The notes beneath the pieces were generated by a model, which had not been told where the DNA came from, did no database searches, and worked only from the letters and a program-made list of their open reading frames with translations. The position numbers and the translations under genes are program-made. Below are positions 12,845 through 25,693 of a stretch of 64,000 nt of DNA, in pieces. The first letter of the stretch is position 1. Every line of letters begins with the position of its first letter. This stretch comes from Blastomyces gilchristii SLH14081 (taxonomy: Eukaryota; Ascomycota; Eurotiomycetes; Onygenales; Ajellomycetaceae). The stretch lies in NCBI RefSeq assembly GCF_000003855.2, contig NW_003101668.1, positions 124,001-188,000 on the forward strand, in the 5' to 3' direction.

Positions 12845-14030
12845 AGCGTCATCTTGATGCCCCGCCATTTAATTGTGATGGAGGTCTAAAGAGTATGTAT
12901 AACTATATATGCCCGAGACATTAATAATATAAAAACATCAACTCTCAGGGCTGTATGCCTGAGCATATGCCGATTTGCCCAAGGCAAGATTGCTTCTTAG
13001 AGATATGTAACGTGTCTTTCGGGATCGTTCTTCCCCTATTTTAACCAGGGTTGCTTGAAGCATTAGGGATACTATGTAAAGAATTATACGTTCTTGCGGC
13101 AAGCTTCCGGTTCATGATGCGATTAATTTCAATGGCATTTCTGGGAGATGCCCTTTTTGATTGCGTATATTTAACAATGCCGGATGTTCTCATTGCCCTG
13201 TATATCTGTTCATTCCGTGTCTCTACCATTTCAATCTTCTTTTGCGCTCTCCATCTTCTCCTTTCCAGTTATCAAGTAGCTGTTACCCACTTTTCAAGCT
13301 TGCTGAAAACCGCAGTTGCTGCAACATGCCTAACCCCCCTCTAGGCTCCCCAACATGAATTCGGAAGGGAAATCCCCAGAGCGAATTGGAAGCACTCGCA
13401 GTCTGGAGGAATATATAATGGAAAGTGGCGAGGTAGGCTTTACTTTGTTCGCCTTTCTCAGGCTTGAAGGACCATACGCGGCTTTTGACATTTTATTCCA
13501 AGTGGAGCAGGGATTCGATATTGTTAAGAATCTAGAGGAATGGAGAACAAAACCAAGCTTTGCTATCGCAATAGTGTCCTTACCTCTCTTCTGCATTCCA
13601 GAGTGTTTGCCCAGTGGTTGTTTAAGAAGTTGACATACTCTCCAGTTTGAAGCGGGCCCCGCCTGGCTTGCAATATTGCCGTGTTCGCTGAGGAATATTG
13701 GTCGACTGCAGCGAAGCAGGAGAAATCTACACAATTTTTTGCAGGCTTGCCTTTCAAGGATAAGTTAGACCTCACACGCCATATCCAACCCGACAGGAAC
13801 GCTGCAGGGAAACCTCTGTATCAACCGATTTCAGTCATCGAGCATTGCTGTTTCCAAAGTTGAAACTGAGCACGATGATATGTTTGCGCGGCAATCTAAC
13901 GGCCGATGGGTCATGGAGGATAATAAATGAGAACGTGACAGCGGTCAACTTTCGAAATAGTCACACATGATGACCGATATTTTGATCAAAACCCATATAT
14001 GTTTATTTATGGCAGGCTGTGTTCAGAGCC

Positions 14031-14061
<31 letters not shown>

Positions 14062-14990
14062 AGCGAACTAGGAAATCCGAATACAAAATCACTAAATGGC
14101 CCCCTGAGTCCCACTCACCACCATACCCGCACCTATCAACCAGTCTCCCCTGGAAGTTTCTGATGCTGCTGCCATGACAATGAAATATGAACGGTGTGAA
14201 AGGAAATTCGGGGTTAACGAACGTAGATATTGTACGTGGTAAATTGGCGGTGGATGGACTTTTTAAAGGCATTGTGAGTTTTACTAACTATTAAATATTA
14301 ATAATACAGCGTAGTACGTCCCCAACCACCAATGAATCTGAATATCCTCTTCCCTCCAGCGCTAAAAAGCCGCGATTGACGGGTGACGACGGCACTAACT
14401 ACAGAAGCTTCCAAGGGCGATAGATAAATAAGTACAGTTGATGACCAAAGGTTTGGTATGCTAAATAACCCCTGATCGCGGCACCGTTGTTCCAGTTATC
14501 CAATCCGAGGACAATGATGGGTTATATAACTTAATTTTATTCAATGCCCCCCCCAACTGCGTCTTTAAATTTATCTGCTCTATTTCCCTTGAAATGAACA
14601 ATTCCGGATATAGCCCGTTGTATTATCCAGAGTTTATGCCTACTTTGCTCTAAGTATGAGTAGGATACCTAGGTAGTTCGAGTTTGCCTCGGTCAATCGA
14701 GGATTTTACGATCATTGTAGAGGAGACCTAAGAGTAGATCATGAATAATGTATGTGAATGGGTAGCTTTGGATTTATCATTTTCTCTGTTAAATAAATAG
14801 CAAAGTTTCTTTTTCAGTGCTGAACATCAATGTTTTTAAGGGGCCCGCCAGTGGAGCTTTTATACATCTCACTCACAACTTGAAAACCTCACAGTAGACA
14901 TAAAGAGAACATGAACAAGCACAATCACCCCCTCAGATAACAATTTCCAATATATCTCCAGCTTCAGCTTCCTTTTCAAAGGACAAAACA
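12845..14990. other. intergenic region, no gene resolved
   Basis: No recognised gene. Short open frames at 13330-13865 exist on both strands, and one minus-strand frame (13775-13563) ends at a good GTAAGG donor, but none shows a known family. I looked here for a missing Lys2 N-terminus and did not find it. A 29-A run is at 14031-14059. The part near 14880-14990 is probably the 5' UTR of the SWIM protein gene. Confidence 0.45.
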
Positions 14991-16037
14991 ATGGGAAACC
15001 CCCTCCCAAACACCCCTCAAATCATCACCTCAGTAATCTACCAGCTGTCCAAATTCCATCCACCACCACCACCCTCAAGCGCGGTAGCAGCACCACCTCC
15101 AGACCAGAATAACAACAACAATACGCAGCGTCAACATCAGAACAACCCTCCTCCCACAGAAACACATGATAATAACAACAACCCGCTCACCCAACTCCCT
15201 GCCCCCGTCCTCTCAAAAGTAAAACCCCTCCTCCTAACTCTACATTGCCTCTTCCCCAACGAACTGCTCCTGGCTCTGGATATCCTAGACCGGAGGGGGA
15301 TAAAAAGATATGAATATGAATATGGCGATGACTATGACGAGGATGTGTATGATCGAGGACAGGGGGCAGGAGAAGCAGAGCAACAGCAGCAGCAGCAGCA
15401 GCAGCAATATAGACGAGGAGGAAATACAGACGGGGGGATATACTTTGTCAACTCTTTATCCTCATCTTCGAGCATGATGAATACAACCAGACCAAATACC
15501 AATAATGCCAATAATGCCAATAAGAATAATAACCCCACCTCTAAAACCAAACCCCCCCACCTCGTCTGCCTAAACGCCTGGAACTGCTCCTGTCCCGCCT
15601 TTAGCATGGCCGCATTTCGATACTTGGATTCTGATTCTGATTCTGATTCTGATTCTCCCGAGCACACCACTGCTACTGCTACTGCTACAAGGACCACAAC
15701 GGGGGCGGAAAATAGTGACCAGGAAGAAGGAGAAGAGGTAGAAAAACACGACGGGAGAAATAACCCTCCATCCTCAACATCAACATCAACATCAACATCA
15801 ACACCTACACCTGCCTTCCCATTTGGCGGCACGCTAACCAGAGACTCGATGAAGAATACGCCCGTGTGCAAGCACCTCCTCGCCTGCTTGTTGGCGAACC
15901 AGTGTCCGGCGTTGTTTGGTCGTGGGGTTGGGAGGGTTTATATGGGTGGTGGTGGTGGTGATGGTGATGATGGTCGTGGTGGTGGTCGGGAAAGGGAGCG
16001 GGAAGAGGTTATGGCTGGGAGGTTTGCTCTGGTTTAA
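14991..16037 (+). CDS. SWIM zinc-finger protein, Sws1/Shu2-like
   Basis: This is a single exon of 348 residues. The signature CxC...CxHxxA of the Shu2/Sws1 family is present: WNCSCPAF in the middle and VCKHLLACLL near the C-terminus. Family members pair with Rad51 paralogues in the Shu complex and promote Rad51 filaments in homologous recombination. The region before the zinc finger (LSKVKPLLLTLHCLFPNELLLALDILDRRG) matches the helical part seen in Sws1-like proteins. Between the zinc ligands and elsewhere are low-complexity tracts: poly-Pro, poly-Asn, a 9-residue Gln run, a Ser-Asp repeat and a Ser-Thr repeat. The family assignment rests on the motif and layout, and the function is inferred. 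Confidence 0.75.
   Translation: MGNPLPNTPQIITSVIYQLSKFHPPPPPSSAVAAPPPDQNNNNNTQRQHQNNPPPTETHDNNNNPLTQLPAPVLSKVKPLLLTLHCLFPNELLLALDILDRRGIKRYEYEYGDDYDEDVYDRGQGAGEAEQQQQQQQQQYRRGGNTDGGIYFVNSLSSSSSMMNTTRPNTNNANNANKNNNPTSKTKPPHLVCLNAWNCSCPAFSMAAFRYLDSDSDSDSDSPEHTTATATATRTTTGAENSDQEEGEEVEKHDGRNNPPSSTSTSTSTSTPTPAFPFGGTLTRDSMKNTPVCKHLLACLLANQCPALFGRGVGRVYMGGGGGDGDDGRGGGREREREEVMAGRFALV
15628..15802 (+). repeat. coding microsatellites in the SWIM gene
   Basis: A GATTCT hexanucleotide is repeated in tandem at about 15628-15657 and encodes Asp-Ser repeats. A TCAACA hexanucleotide at about 15775-15802 encodes Ser-Thr repeats. A CAG run at about 15381-15407 encodes glutamines. All are in frame and lie between conserved blocks, so length changes would be tolerated. 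Confidence 0.85.
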
Positions 16038-17123
16038 ACTACTCCGTATGCAGTCTTGGGTTCTTGATTTTAATGGAGGGGAGAAGGGGGGTTGGGGTTG
16101 GCTTTTCTTCTTGTTCTTGTTCTTGTTCTTGTTTCTCTCCATCTCCCTCCTCCCCCGCTTTTTCCTTCATCTCCTTGTAGATCAGCATAAATCAGCGTTA
16201 TCAGTTGTGTTTTTGTCAACCGAGGCTAGCTCTCCTATGTGTATTCCAGCCCCTCTTCCTCCAGTGTTAACTAGTGGTGATTGAGCTCTTCTGTCCCAGT
16301 AGCTGACAGTGTTTGGTTGGAGGTTCATGACAACATATCCATGATATTGCATTTCTACAGGGTGTTACGGGGTAAGGGTCCGCTTGAGCGAGCAGCTTAA
16401 AGGGTAGGCTGTCCTGTGGCAGATTGTATTGTATGTACATACAAATAGCTATGGCCCGTCGGGTTATTATGATCACCGGTTATTCCCTAGCGCTGTATTT
16501 TGTTCTACTAAACGAGGGTGGACCAGTGTACCGTACCTAGCTGTCCATAGATATATATCATCCCATCACATGAAAATTAAACCGCACACCGAAAAAAAAA
16601 GGCCAGCGCAGGGCCAAATCTCCATTCAGTTGGTTACAACCACCAGCTGCATTACTTTGAAAAGACTTTTCTGTGTGTCATCAGAAATAGAAGAGCAGGA
16701 AAAGAAGCCGTCCTTCATACCCGCTCCAAGCTTTCTATCTTGCTAACCCAAACCAAACGATGTCCACTTTCATCATCATACGGCACATCTATATAGACTG
16801 TTGCCTTCACTCAGTCACAACCCGCTGCAAAGAGAGATTAGGTATATGGAAGGGGAGAAACAGGGTGTGGCCAAGGAGTATAGACTCTAATTTATTTCAT
16901 GACGTTTAAATTTTACATGAATAGATATCATGCTGCTTGACAGAAGGTATCAAGGGCATGGATGGGGACGGGAAGGGAGCTAGAATTAGCGAACCACAAG
17001 GGAGAAAGCGGAAGGTGATGGAGGGAAAAGGGGAGGGGACATGATAGGGCGTGATAGATTTTAAGAAAAGAAGAGCGATGTAGCAATGAGCATAGAAGGG
17101 AGGGGGAGGGGAAAGTAACGAAA
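16038..17123. other. convergent intergenic region
   Basis: The 3' flanks of the SWIM gene and RPN8 meet here. TACTCCGTA occurs at 16040-16048, just past the stop codon. No further coding sequence was recognised. Confidence 0.55.
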
Positions 17124-18375
17124 TCATCCCTTCTTTTTCCCCTTATCCTTCGCGCCCTCTTGCTCCTCCTTAGAATCGTTGTTGCCAGGCGGTGACTTGG
17201 AGTTTTTGGTATTATTGGTGTTATTATTGCCGTTGGTATTCGTCATGGGGCCATTCTTTTCTTCTTCTTTCTTGGCGTCTTGCTCCTCCTGCTGCTGGCG
17301 GTTCTGAATCTTGTTCTCGATAAGGTCGTGGAAGGCAGTAATGGCTCTGATCAAACTGCTGAGGTAGATGGCCATAAGTTGGTCGTTGGTCTTGATGCTC
17401 ATGGCGCGTGCAAGCTCCGTGTTTTCGGTCTGTGGCTGTTCCGTTCCGTTTACTTGCGTGTTGTTTGCCTTGGGGGTGGAAAGATTGGGGAGAAGGTTGA
17501 AGACGTCCTGGAGGTTTCCGAGAATGGCGTGGTTGACGGGCAGGTCGCCGTCTAGCACTTTTTGTAAATATTGCCCGATGTCTCGGAGCCGGAGATGGAG
17601 GCCTTGTAATGATTGTAGTTGGGAAGTTATGCGGGTGGAGAGAGTGCCGACAGCAACGTCTCTTATATCCCTAAGGAGGTGTTCAACGCCAATCTCTTCT
17701 GCTTCTTCGGCTTCGATTATGGAAGGGGTATGAACAAAAGTTTTCGATGTGGTGGTGCCGTCCTTTTTGTTCGTGAAAACGTATCAGCATACGCAACATA
17801 CAACCAACACCACGATCGAGAGAGCAAAAACAGTGTGCACACTCACATCTTTGATTTCCTCAACAGCAAAGTAGGCATCCGTAGGTACGCCAACCTCTTT
17901 TGGTTGCACGTCGATGATTACTAGTAGGGGATTTGGTGTGTATCTCTTGAAGAGCTCATTTATCTCCAGATCAGCGGCTCTGAGTTTGGGACCGGAGTGG
18001 TACCATCCAATGAGCTTTTCACGAGCATTGATCTTCTTGAACATATCATTCATCGACTCGACGAAATTGTGGTCTAGGAACCAGACGGAGGGATCCTTGT
18101 CATCTTCCTCGAAGGGTACTATATGTAGAGGTCGAAATATTTGTGTTTAGCAGAAGGACGGGTATGGTATGGGAGCAAAAGTGAAACATACCAGCAAAGC
18201 TGTTCGAAACCCTGACATTCTTGCCATCGTTTTGGCCCAGCAGTACTCCAACTACCCGCCGTCTCGTTCCCTTGGCTGAGCGTCCGTAATGATCTGCGAC
18301 AGAGAGGAGGACTAACGGGGCGACAGAGACAGTTCGTGTCACCATGGACAAGGTGTCTGCAGTGGTGGCAGGCAT
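17124..18375 (-). CDS. RPN8: 26S proteasome lid subunit Rpn8 (MPN domain)
   Basis: Three exons on the minus strand, 18375-18192, 18118-17847 and 17762-17124, give 364 residues. Rpn8 is the structural MPN partner of the deubiquitinase Rpn11 in the 19S lid. The MPN domain spans about residues 12-150, with [37 protein letters not shown] and [11 protein letters not shown]. The zinc-binding HxH of active JAMM enzymes is replaced (YHSG), as expected for this non-catalytic subunit. The C-terminal helices ([32 protein letters not shown]) match Rpn8. A long Asn/Lys/Glu-rich tail ends [11 protein letters not shown]9 or eIF3 MPN subunits are less likely given the [10 protein letters not shown] and DIGQYL segments. 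Confidence 0.93.
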
Positions 18376-19207
18376 GCTGGGTTAGAGAGAGAGGGGTATA
18401 CGGACAGTCCAGCAGCGGGAAGAAACGAGGGGAACAAGAGTTGAGAGATACGGTCGTGGGAGGAGTTAGGTTGAAGTGGTGGTGAAATAGCTGTGCTGTG
18501 CAGCTTTCAATGCGTCGGATTCGTTGAAGCTGGGGGGAGCAACCCGGTGATGCTGACTAACCAGGCTGTGGCTGGTTGGGGGATCAATACAATGTGGCTG
18601 ACGAGGGCTCGGGAAAAAAGATCGCAGCTTGAAGTTGGTTGAATATTGCCGTAGAAATAATCTACAATGGTAGATAGATAAATGGAGGTGAGATAATACG
18701 GGAAACCTATTTTGAGTAGAACGAGCGTGTCAAGGGAAGCATGTATATATATATATATATAACTATATCAGTATTTGCCTTAAAAAAAAATTACATAGAA
18801 CAGACCCAATCCGCTCAGTCTTTCCCCTTTTTGGTGCTTCAGCTCTCCTCCAGCCGAGCGCAAAGAAATAACGTTACTACTGGATTCAAAAAGGTTACAG
18901 AGGCATTGACCAGATCTTCGGCAATAATGTCGCGCGAGGGTGGATCTGCCGGGTTGCCTGGTCCGCCTGTTGGGGGGGTTTGTTGGTGCCTGGCAATGGG
19001 CCTATAGAACCGGCGTCCCTTGGAATAAGTTTAGCTGGCTTGATGGCTGGCAGGAAAAAAGTAAATAATAAGACGCCTGAAGCGCACCTCGGCCGTGTGG
19101 GAACTGCGAGAAGGAAAGAAAGCTGTGGTTTTGCCGTCGCTGGTTCGCTGGTTCGTTCGTTTCGTTTCCCATCCCAACAACCTCACTCACTTCTCCCGGT
19201 GTAGAGG

Positions 19208-19244
<37 letters not shown>

Positions 19245-19497
19245 CCAGTTCCAGGTTCCAAACCCTCTCCACTCTACCTCCCACCACTATACTACAATAA
19301 TATACCTCAATCAACCTACGCCACACATCTTCAACAAAACAGCAACTACCATTTTCTCGTTCCTTTCCTTTGTCGAAACTGAGCGACTGCTGGACCTCGA
19401 GCACGCCGGCCGTCTTCCGTTGACGTTGACTCCATCCCCCCCAATCTCCACTCCATTTCCCGTCTTCCCCCATCTCCCCGACACTTCGTTCCACACA
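18376..19497. promoter_or_regulatory. divergent promoter region between RPN8 and ADK1
   Basis: About 1.1 kb separates two divergent start codons. It contains a TA repeat at about 18744-18762 and a 32-A run at 19210-19241. The segment just before 19498 is pyrimidine- and C-rich and is likely 5' UTR. No specific factor site was identified. Confidence 0.5.
19210..19241. repeat. poly(A) tract, 32 nt
   Basis: An uninterrupted run of A lies about 260 nt before the ADK1 start codon. It may act as a nucleosome-excluding element, and its exact length may be an assembly error. Confidence 0.9.
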
Positions 19498-20691
<1,194 letters not shown>

Positions 20692-20754
20692 AGATTACTA
20701 GGCTGATTACTGTTTTACCCCTTTATATTACTCTCTTCGTGTAGTCCTCCCTAC

Positions 20755-20758
<4 letters not shown>

Positions 20759-20821
<63 letters not shown>

Positions 20822-20844
20822 TGTGTGCGTGTGTGTGTGTGTGT
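20759..20844. repeat. compound CT/GT microsatellite
   Basis: About 23 CT units (20759-20804) run directly into about 20 GT units (20805-20844, one GC interruption). The repeat lies in the 3' flank of ADK1. Confidence 0.95.
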
Positions 20845-22128
20845 CGTCTCATTTCGACCAATTCCTCTTTCCTTTTTATATATATTCTTACTCGGTGCCT
20901 TTTTCTCTCCATCATCATCATCATCATGTCATCTGGATCCCCCCAGTGGATCCCCTCTTAAGTTTTGCTCCCTCCGGTGCGTTATAAATGGATACCAGCC
21001 CACCTATCAAGCATAACCAAACCCCTATTGGAGAATCTTATCATATATGCGTCCAGAATTGTATGCGCGAAACTTCTACTATTTTCTCTTTTTCCTCTCT
21101 TTTTTTATCGGTTTTCTTTTTCTTTCTCTTTTCTTAATTTTCGCCGGTGATAACAAGGAGGTAAGAATCCGCCCATTCCATCAGGGGACCTCGCATCGGA
21201 CCTCGCTCGTGCATGAATGGGAAAGGTGAAATAAGGAACATTTGCAGAACAGAAGAAAAAGGAAGACAAAAGCGTGCTGTTGTAAAAGAATACCCCCTTC
21301 TGCTACTGTCAATCAACCGGGCGACTAACTACTGACTGATAACTATATATTGAATCGCTTTTTTGTCTCCAATTCTTCTTCTTCTTCTTTTCTTTTTTTC
21401 TTCTTCTTTTTTTGCTTTCTATTCTCTCTTTCTACCTATCTGAACAAATTTTTCAGTTTGTTCTTATTTCTTCTCTATTTGCTTCTCCTTGATGGGTATA
21501 GAAGGATGATTGTGGTTTCTTTCCTTTCAATATACTCCGCCTCCTCATTCTTCTTCTTATTTCTATAACCTGCACATTGCCGGGCAAATACTTGGTATCA
21601 GAAAGAAAAAGGAGCAAACTATCCAGAAGGATATTCAGGATTTCTATTGTTCATTTCCATTTCATCCGTATTCTATTTCTATTCCCAATAAACGGACCCT
21701 TTGTCCTCCGAATACCACCCCCTCTTCCCCCTTTCACCTCTTTCCCCCCTTCCCTCTCTCCCCTCCCGCCTCTGTTCATGATGCTGCTGTAGTTGCTAGG
21801 TGACAACTATGATCTCCTCACTCTCTGGAATGTCATGAGCGCATGGGCCAGTGAATCAGAGCTGTTGTGTAGTGTGATGTTGTGCTGAGTCGTGTCGTTA
21901 TCTTTGTCATGGCATGATGTCCCTCAGCTGCCCTCTTTTTCTTCTTTCTCTTCCTCTCTTCTTCTCTTTCTCTCTTCTTCTCTTCATCACTCTCTTTCAC
22001 ATCACTTCTTGTCATTGTTTGCCATCCATCACAGAACCCCTTAGAGAGAGATCAAATCCTCATCAAGCAGGTCCTCTATCCCTCAGCAAGCCGCATCAAC
22101 GCTAGTGAACCTGCCAGCGTCTTCAGGA
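20845..22128. other. pyrimidine-rich intergenic region / long 5' UTR
   Basis: The + strand is T/C-rich over most of its length (notably 21360-21480, 21660-21780 and 21940-22010), which suits the 3' flank of ADK1 followed by a long leader of the next gene. Open frames here are low-complexity and were not called. Confidence 0.5.
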
Positions 22129-23222
22129 ATGGGCACTTCCTATTCCTGCTGCGGCCGTCACGACGAGGACGACGATGACGAGTCTGTCACTGTTCGTGGG
22201 TTGGAGATCGGGTCTCCTCAGTTGTAAGTCCACTCGTGTCCTCGTCTCCCAGGGGAATTGACAGATATAGAATCCCCATCTCCATTCCCTTGTTTTAAAG
22301 GGGGTTGTTTGTTTTGAAGGCATTTGTGTGTGTCCTTTGGTGTTTCATTGCTGCTTGTGCCAGTTTGGTAGTTGGTGAGCAGACGGCTAACTCGTTGATG
22401 CTCTGTCTCCTTATTTGCTGCCAACTTTTAGCCCCCAGACCACGTTGAATCTGGATATGCATAATTTGCGTCGTAAGTTTTTTACCTGTTCCCATCCATT
22501 CTCTCTCTCTGGTGAAATGGGACCAAATATGCCAGAGAAAGAAAAGAGGGGGGGGGGCTTTTGATGTCCCATTCAGGAGATTTGTCATTCACTCCCCTTT
22601 TGTTGATTTCGAACGGGGCCTTTGCTAAGAAATATCCCTCTCCCTCCCCTCCCCCTTATTCTCGTACAGCAATTACTCGCCATGACGGTCGTGCCGTTGA
22701 TATCTACCCAGAAATCCGCAGCATGCCACGCACCATGAACCTGGCTGACCTTGGTCATCTTGGTGAAACCACTGCCTCTGCCGTGGCTGTTGACGAGCAA
22801 GCCGGTCGCACCGTAAGTTTATCCCATCTCCCTTTTCATCCTCTTTTTTTCATCGCGAAAGACAAAGCCTGTTCCCAGACCATACCCAAAAACCATCAGC
22901 ACACTCCAATGTCGAGAATTAATCTTTGCTTTCTTCTCTTCTTCATCTTCATTTTCGGAACAACCCAATTGATCATAACATTTCCGCGTTTCGAAGGTGG
23001 TTGTGTATGTTGACGCCATAGTCTTAGACTCCTGAGGTGGCCCCCGTCGTCGAGACCACCAAGAAGGAGGAGGAAGCCGCCGTCACCATGGACACCGCCA
23101 TCGACACCGACACTGCCGTTGCTGAAGCTGAGGTTGCCGCTGCTACGTCTGTTTCGTCCACCACCACCGACGCTGAGGATGTCGTCGTCGCTGAGACTGT
23201 TGCCCCTGGCACAGCTCGCTAA
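22129..23222 (+). CDS. small acidic orphan with myristoylation/palmitoylation N-terminus
   Basis: Four exons, 22129-22223, 22432-22472, 22670-22812 and 23028-23222, keep frame and give 157 residues. I do not recognise a family. The N-terminus MGTSYSCCGRH has Gly2 and a small residue at position 6, as expected for N-myristoylation, and Cys7-Cys8 as likely palmitoylation sites, so membrane attachment is inferred. An acidic patch follows (DEDDDDES). The middle is polar (ITRHDGRAVDIYPEIRSMPR). The C-terminal third is Ala/Glu/Thr/Val-rich and probably disordered. The Ego1/LAMTOR1 scaffold has a similar N-terminus, but I see no further similarity. All introns have GTAAGT-type donors, which supports a real gene. 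Confidence 0.7.
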
Positions 23223-23314
23223 ATTAAACAAAATAACTGGCCGTCTGATTTGTTTTTTTCTTCGCCAATCGTATTGCCAACAGCTTTCACGTTCGTCATC
23301 GCCATGAAGTTCAG

Positions 23315-23351
<37 letters not shown>

Positions 23352-24446
23352 CCAACCCTTGTGTTGAGAAGAAAAATCTATACGGCCCGTTTTTCTTCCG
23401 AACACGATCGGTTTGTTTTCGCTAAAATGAACAATAATAATGAATGGGAGGAGGATGGGCTTGTTGTTATGTTTGCAGACGCTGTTTCTTTTTTTCTTTT
23501 TTCTCTTTTTTAACGAAATCTCCAATCTTCAATTCTTGTACGGACTGGACTGTAAGAGTACACGGGAAGCATTCCCTTTGTGATTTAGCAATCTGCCCCA
23601 GAGTTTTCTTTTTTTTTTTTTTTCCCCTTGATATTTCGTGATTTATTCCTTTTTCTTCTCTCTTCGCTCAAACCTAACCACCAACCCCCTTTTAATGTCC
23701 CCCATTGTCAATTTGATAGCACAGCACGTCTGGTGAGGCATTTGTTCAACGACCCATGGACTGCCCGTCTTGTTCTCCATCTCAAGTTTATCTCTCTACT
23801 CTTTCTTTCCTTCGAAGAATGCTTGTCACTGAGGCCCAAAGGAAGAATGGAAAAGGAGGAATGTACCAGCCCATCCCACCATCATGACGGAGAGGCAGTC
23901 AACGAAAAAAAATGCAAACCTGTGGGGGTTGGCGTGTATGGGAAGATGAGGCGTAAGATTTGTATTCTGAAGGTTGTTTCTTTTTCTCCTTTTTTTTTTT
24001 TTTTTCGCTCCTCGTGCTCTCTATTTTAATGAATTCCCACACCCCAATATACAAAAATAGATAGTCAGAGAATGGAAACAATTGCCCTCCTCCCAAAAAC
24101 TGGAATCTTCTACTCTTTTCCTTTTCCTTCACTTTCTACTTATTACTTTCTGTGGAAGGCGGCAGCTTTCACTTGGGGAGCTGACGCTGATTTGATGGTG
24201 AAACGTTAGAAGTCATTTTCATTCATATCATTCGTAGATTTCCATAGCTAAAAGAGACGGTATATATATCCATACAATGTAATGTACCTGGGTGACTGGC
24301 AGAGCTTCGTCTCGTCTCCCAGATAAAGATTACTTCCCCCCAAGACAGTAATTTCTCTCTCTCTCTCTCACACACACACACACCCTCAGAAAAGAAATCA
24401 TCAACCTATCAATACCTATGTATAAAAAATTATTTGCTTGTACAGC
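23223..24446. other. convergent intergenic region with poly(A) and poly(T)
   Basis: Contains a 35-A run at 23315-23349, T-runs near 23607-23622 and 23989-24005, and CT/CA repeats near 24355-24383. No coding sequence was recognised. Confidence 0.6.
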
Positions 24447-25679
24447 CTAAGAAACCCCCTTCTTCCCCGCAAGCGCCACCGGATACTCCGTCGACTCAAT
24501 CTCATCCGGATACCTCAACCCCCCTTGCCTCCTCACCTCATCCATAACATCCATAATAACCAGACTCTCCTCCCACGACATCGTCTCGCTCTCCAGCTTT
24601 CCATCCCGCACACACCTCGCCGCCTCATCAGCCTCCCAATACATCCCCTTCCCCTGCCCGGGAAACTCACCCACAACCTCTCTGATCTCCCGCCCCTCAC
24701 CGAGCGGAATAACCTTGAAGCTATCCGGATGGAACGGGTAGCCAAAGACCTGAATCTCGCCGCGCGTGCCCTGGATGCGCACTGTGGGGCCCGCGGACCA
24801 TTTCCCGTCCAGGTCGGAGATCAGGCGGAAGTTCGTCATGGCGACCGCCTGCGCTTTGTACGTGCCTGCGGGCGTCGACTGGGGGAATTCGAGCAGGATA
24901 GTGGTGGATTCGTCGGCGCCTGTGGCCGGGTAGTGGATCATTTGCGAGCTGATGGTGCTTGGTGGTTTGCGTTCGGCAAGGGGTCGGGTATGGTAGAGGA
25001 TTTGGAAGGCCCATGTTAGGGAGTAGACGCCCACTGTATATATACAGCGAGTTTAGCGTGGGAGTACGTCCCAGTAGTAACCTCGTATGCAAAGGGTGTA
25101 GGATATCAAGGAAGTTGATTGAACATTTAATACAAATGAAAACATATCTTAACACTCACCATCCAACAGCACCCCCCCAGCCAAATCCATATTCACCATC
25201 CGATGCGTCGTCCCCCAGTCCCCCTCCGGATCCGTACTCCCGCAACTCGTATCGGCCACAACCCTCACCACCTCCCCAATCTCCCCCTTACCCACCAACT
25301 CCCGAATCTGCACCGACAGCGGGAAAAACCTCGTCCACACCGCCTCCATCAAGAACAGCCTGCGCCGGCGCGCCGTCTCAACCAGAATCCGCGCCTGCGC
25401 CGCATTGGTCGTCAGCGCCTTCTCGCACAGCACATGCTTCCCCGCGCCCAGCGCCAGCATGGCATTCTGGAAATGGTGCGAGTGCGGCGTGGCGATGTAG
25501 ACGATGTCGACGTTTGGGTCGTTGACGAGGGCCTCGTAGGAGCCGTGGGCGGTGCAGGGTTGTGGGATGGAGAGGTCTGTGATGAATTGCTGCGCGCGCT
25601 CGCGGGAGGTGGAGGAGGCGACGGCGGCGATTGTGTGGGAGATGTCGGAGGCGTTGCGCAGGGAGGGGTCGATGAGCAT
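24447..25679 (-). CDS. Gfo/Idh/MocA-family NAD(P)-dependent oxidoreductase, N-terminus incomplete
   Basis: Minus-strand exons 25679 (or the acceptor at about 25693) to 25160, and 25033-24447, give at least 368 residues. The family includes dimeric dihydrodiol and D-xylose dehydrogenases. VDIVYIATPHSHHFQNAMLALG, GKHVLCEKALTTNAAQARIL and FLMEAVWTRFFPLSVQIREL are hallmark segments, with the catalytic-type EK in CEKAL. The family normally starts with about 20-25 residues such as a WGI-ATG-GIA glycine loop for the cofactor. That part is absent. A good acceptor (TTCCACACCCAG) precedes FARDMLIDP, so an upstream exon is expected, but I could not find it in the next 1.4 kb. The gene may be truncated, or its first exon lies farther away. 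Confidence 0.8.
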
Positions 25680-25693
25680 GTCCCTTGCGAAGG

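Noticed and set aside
13330..13863. Overlapping open frames on both strands, considered as a lost Lys2 N-terminus or another gene
   Set aside because: No stretch resembles Lys2 or any other family. One good splice donor alone is not enough.
15332..15871. 179-codon minus-strand ORF with Val-Asp and Ser-Glu repeats
   Set aside because: Antisense translation of the repeats in the SWIM gene.
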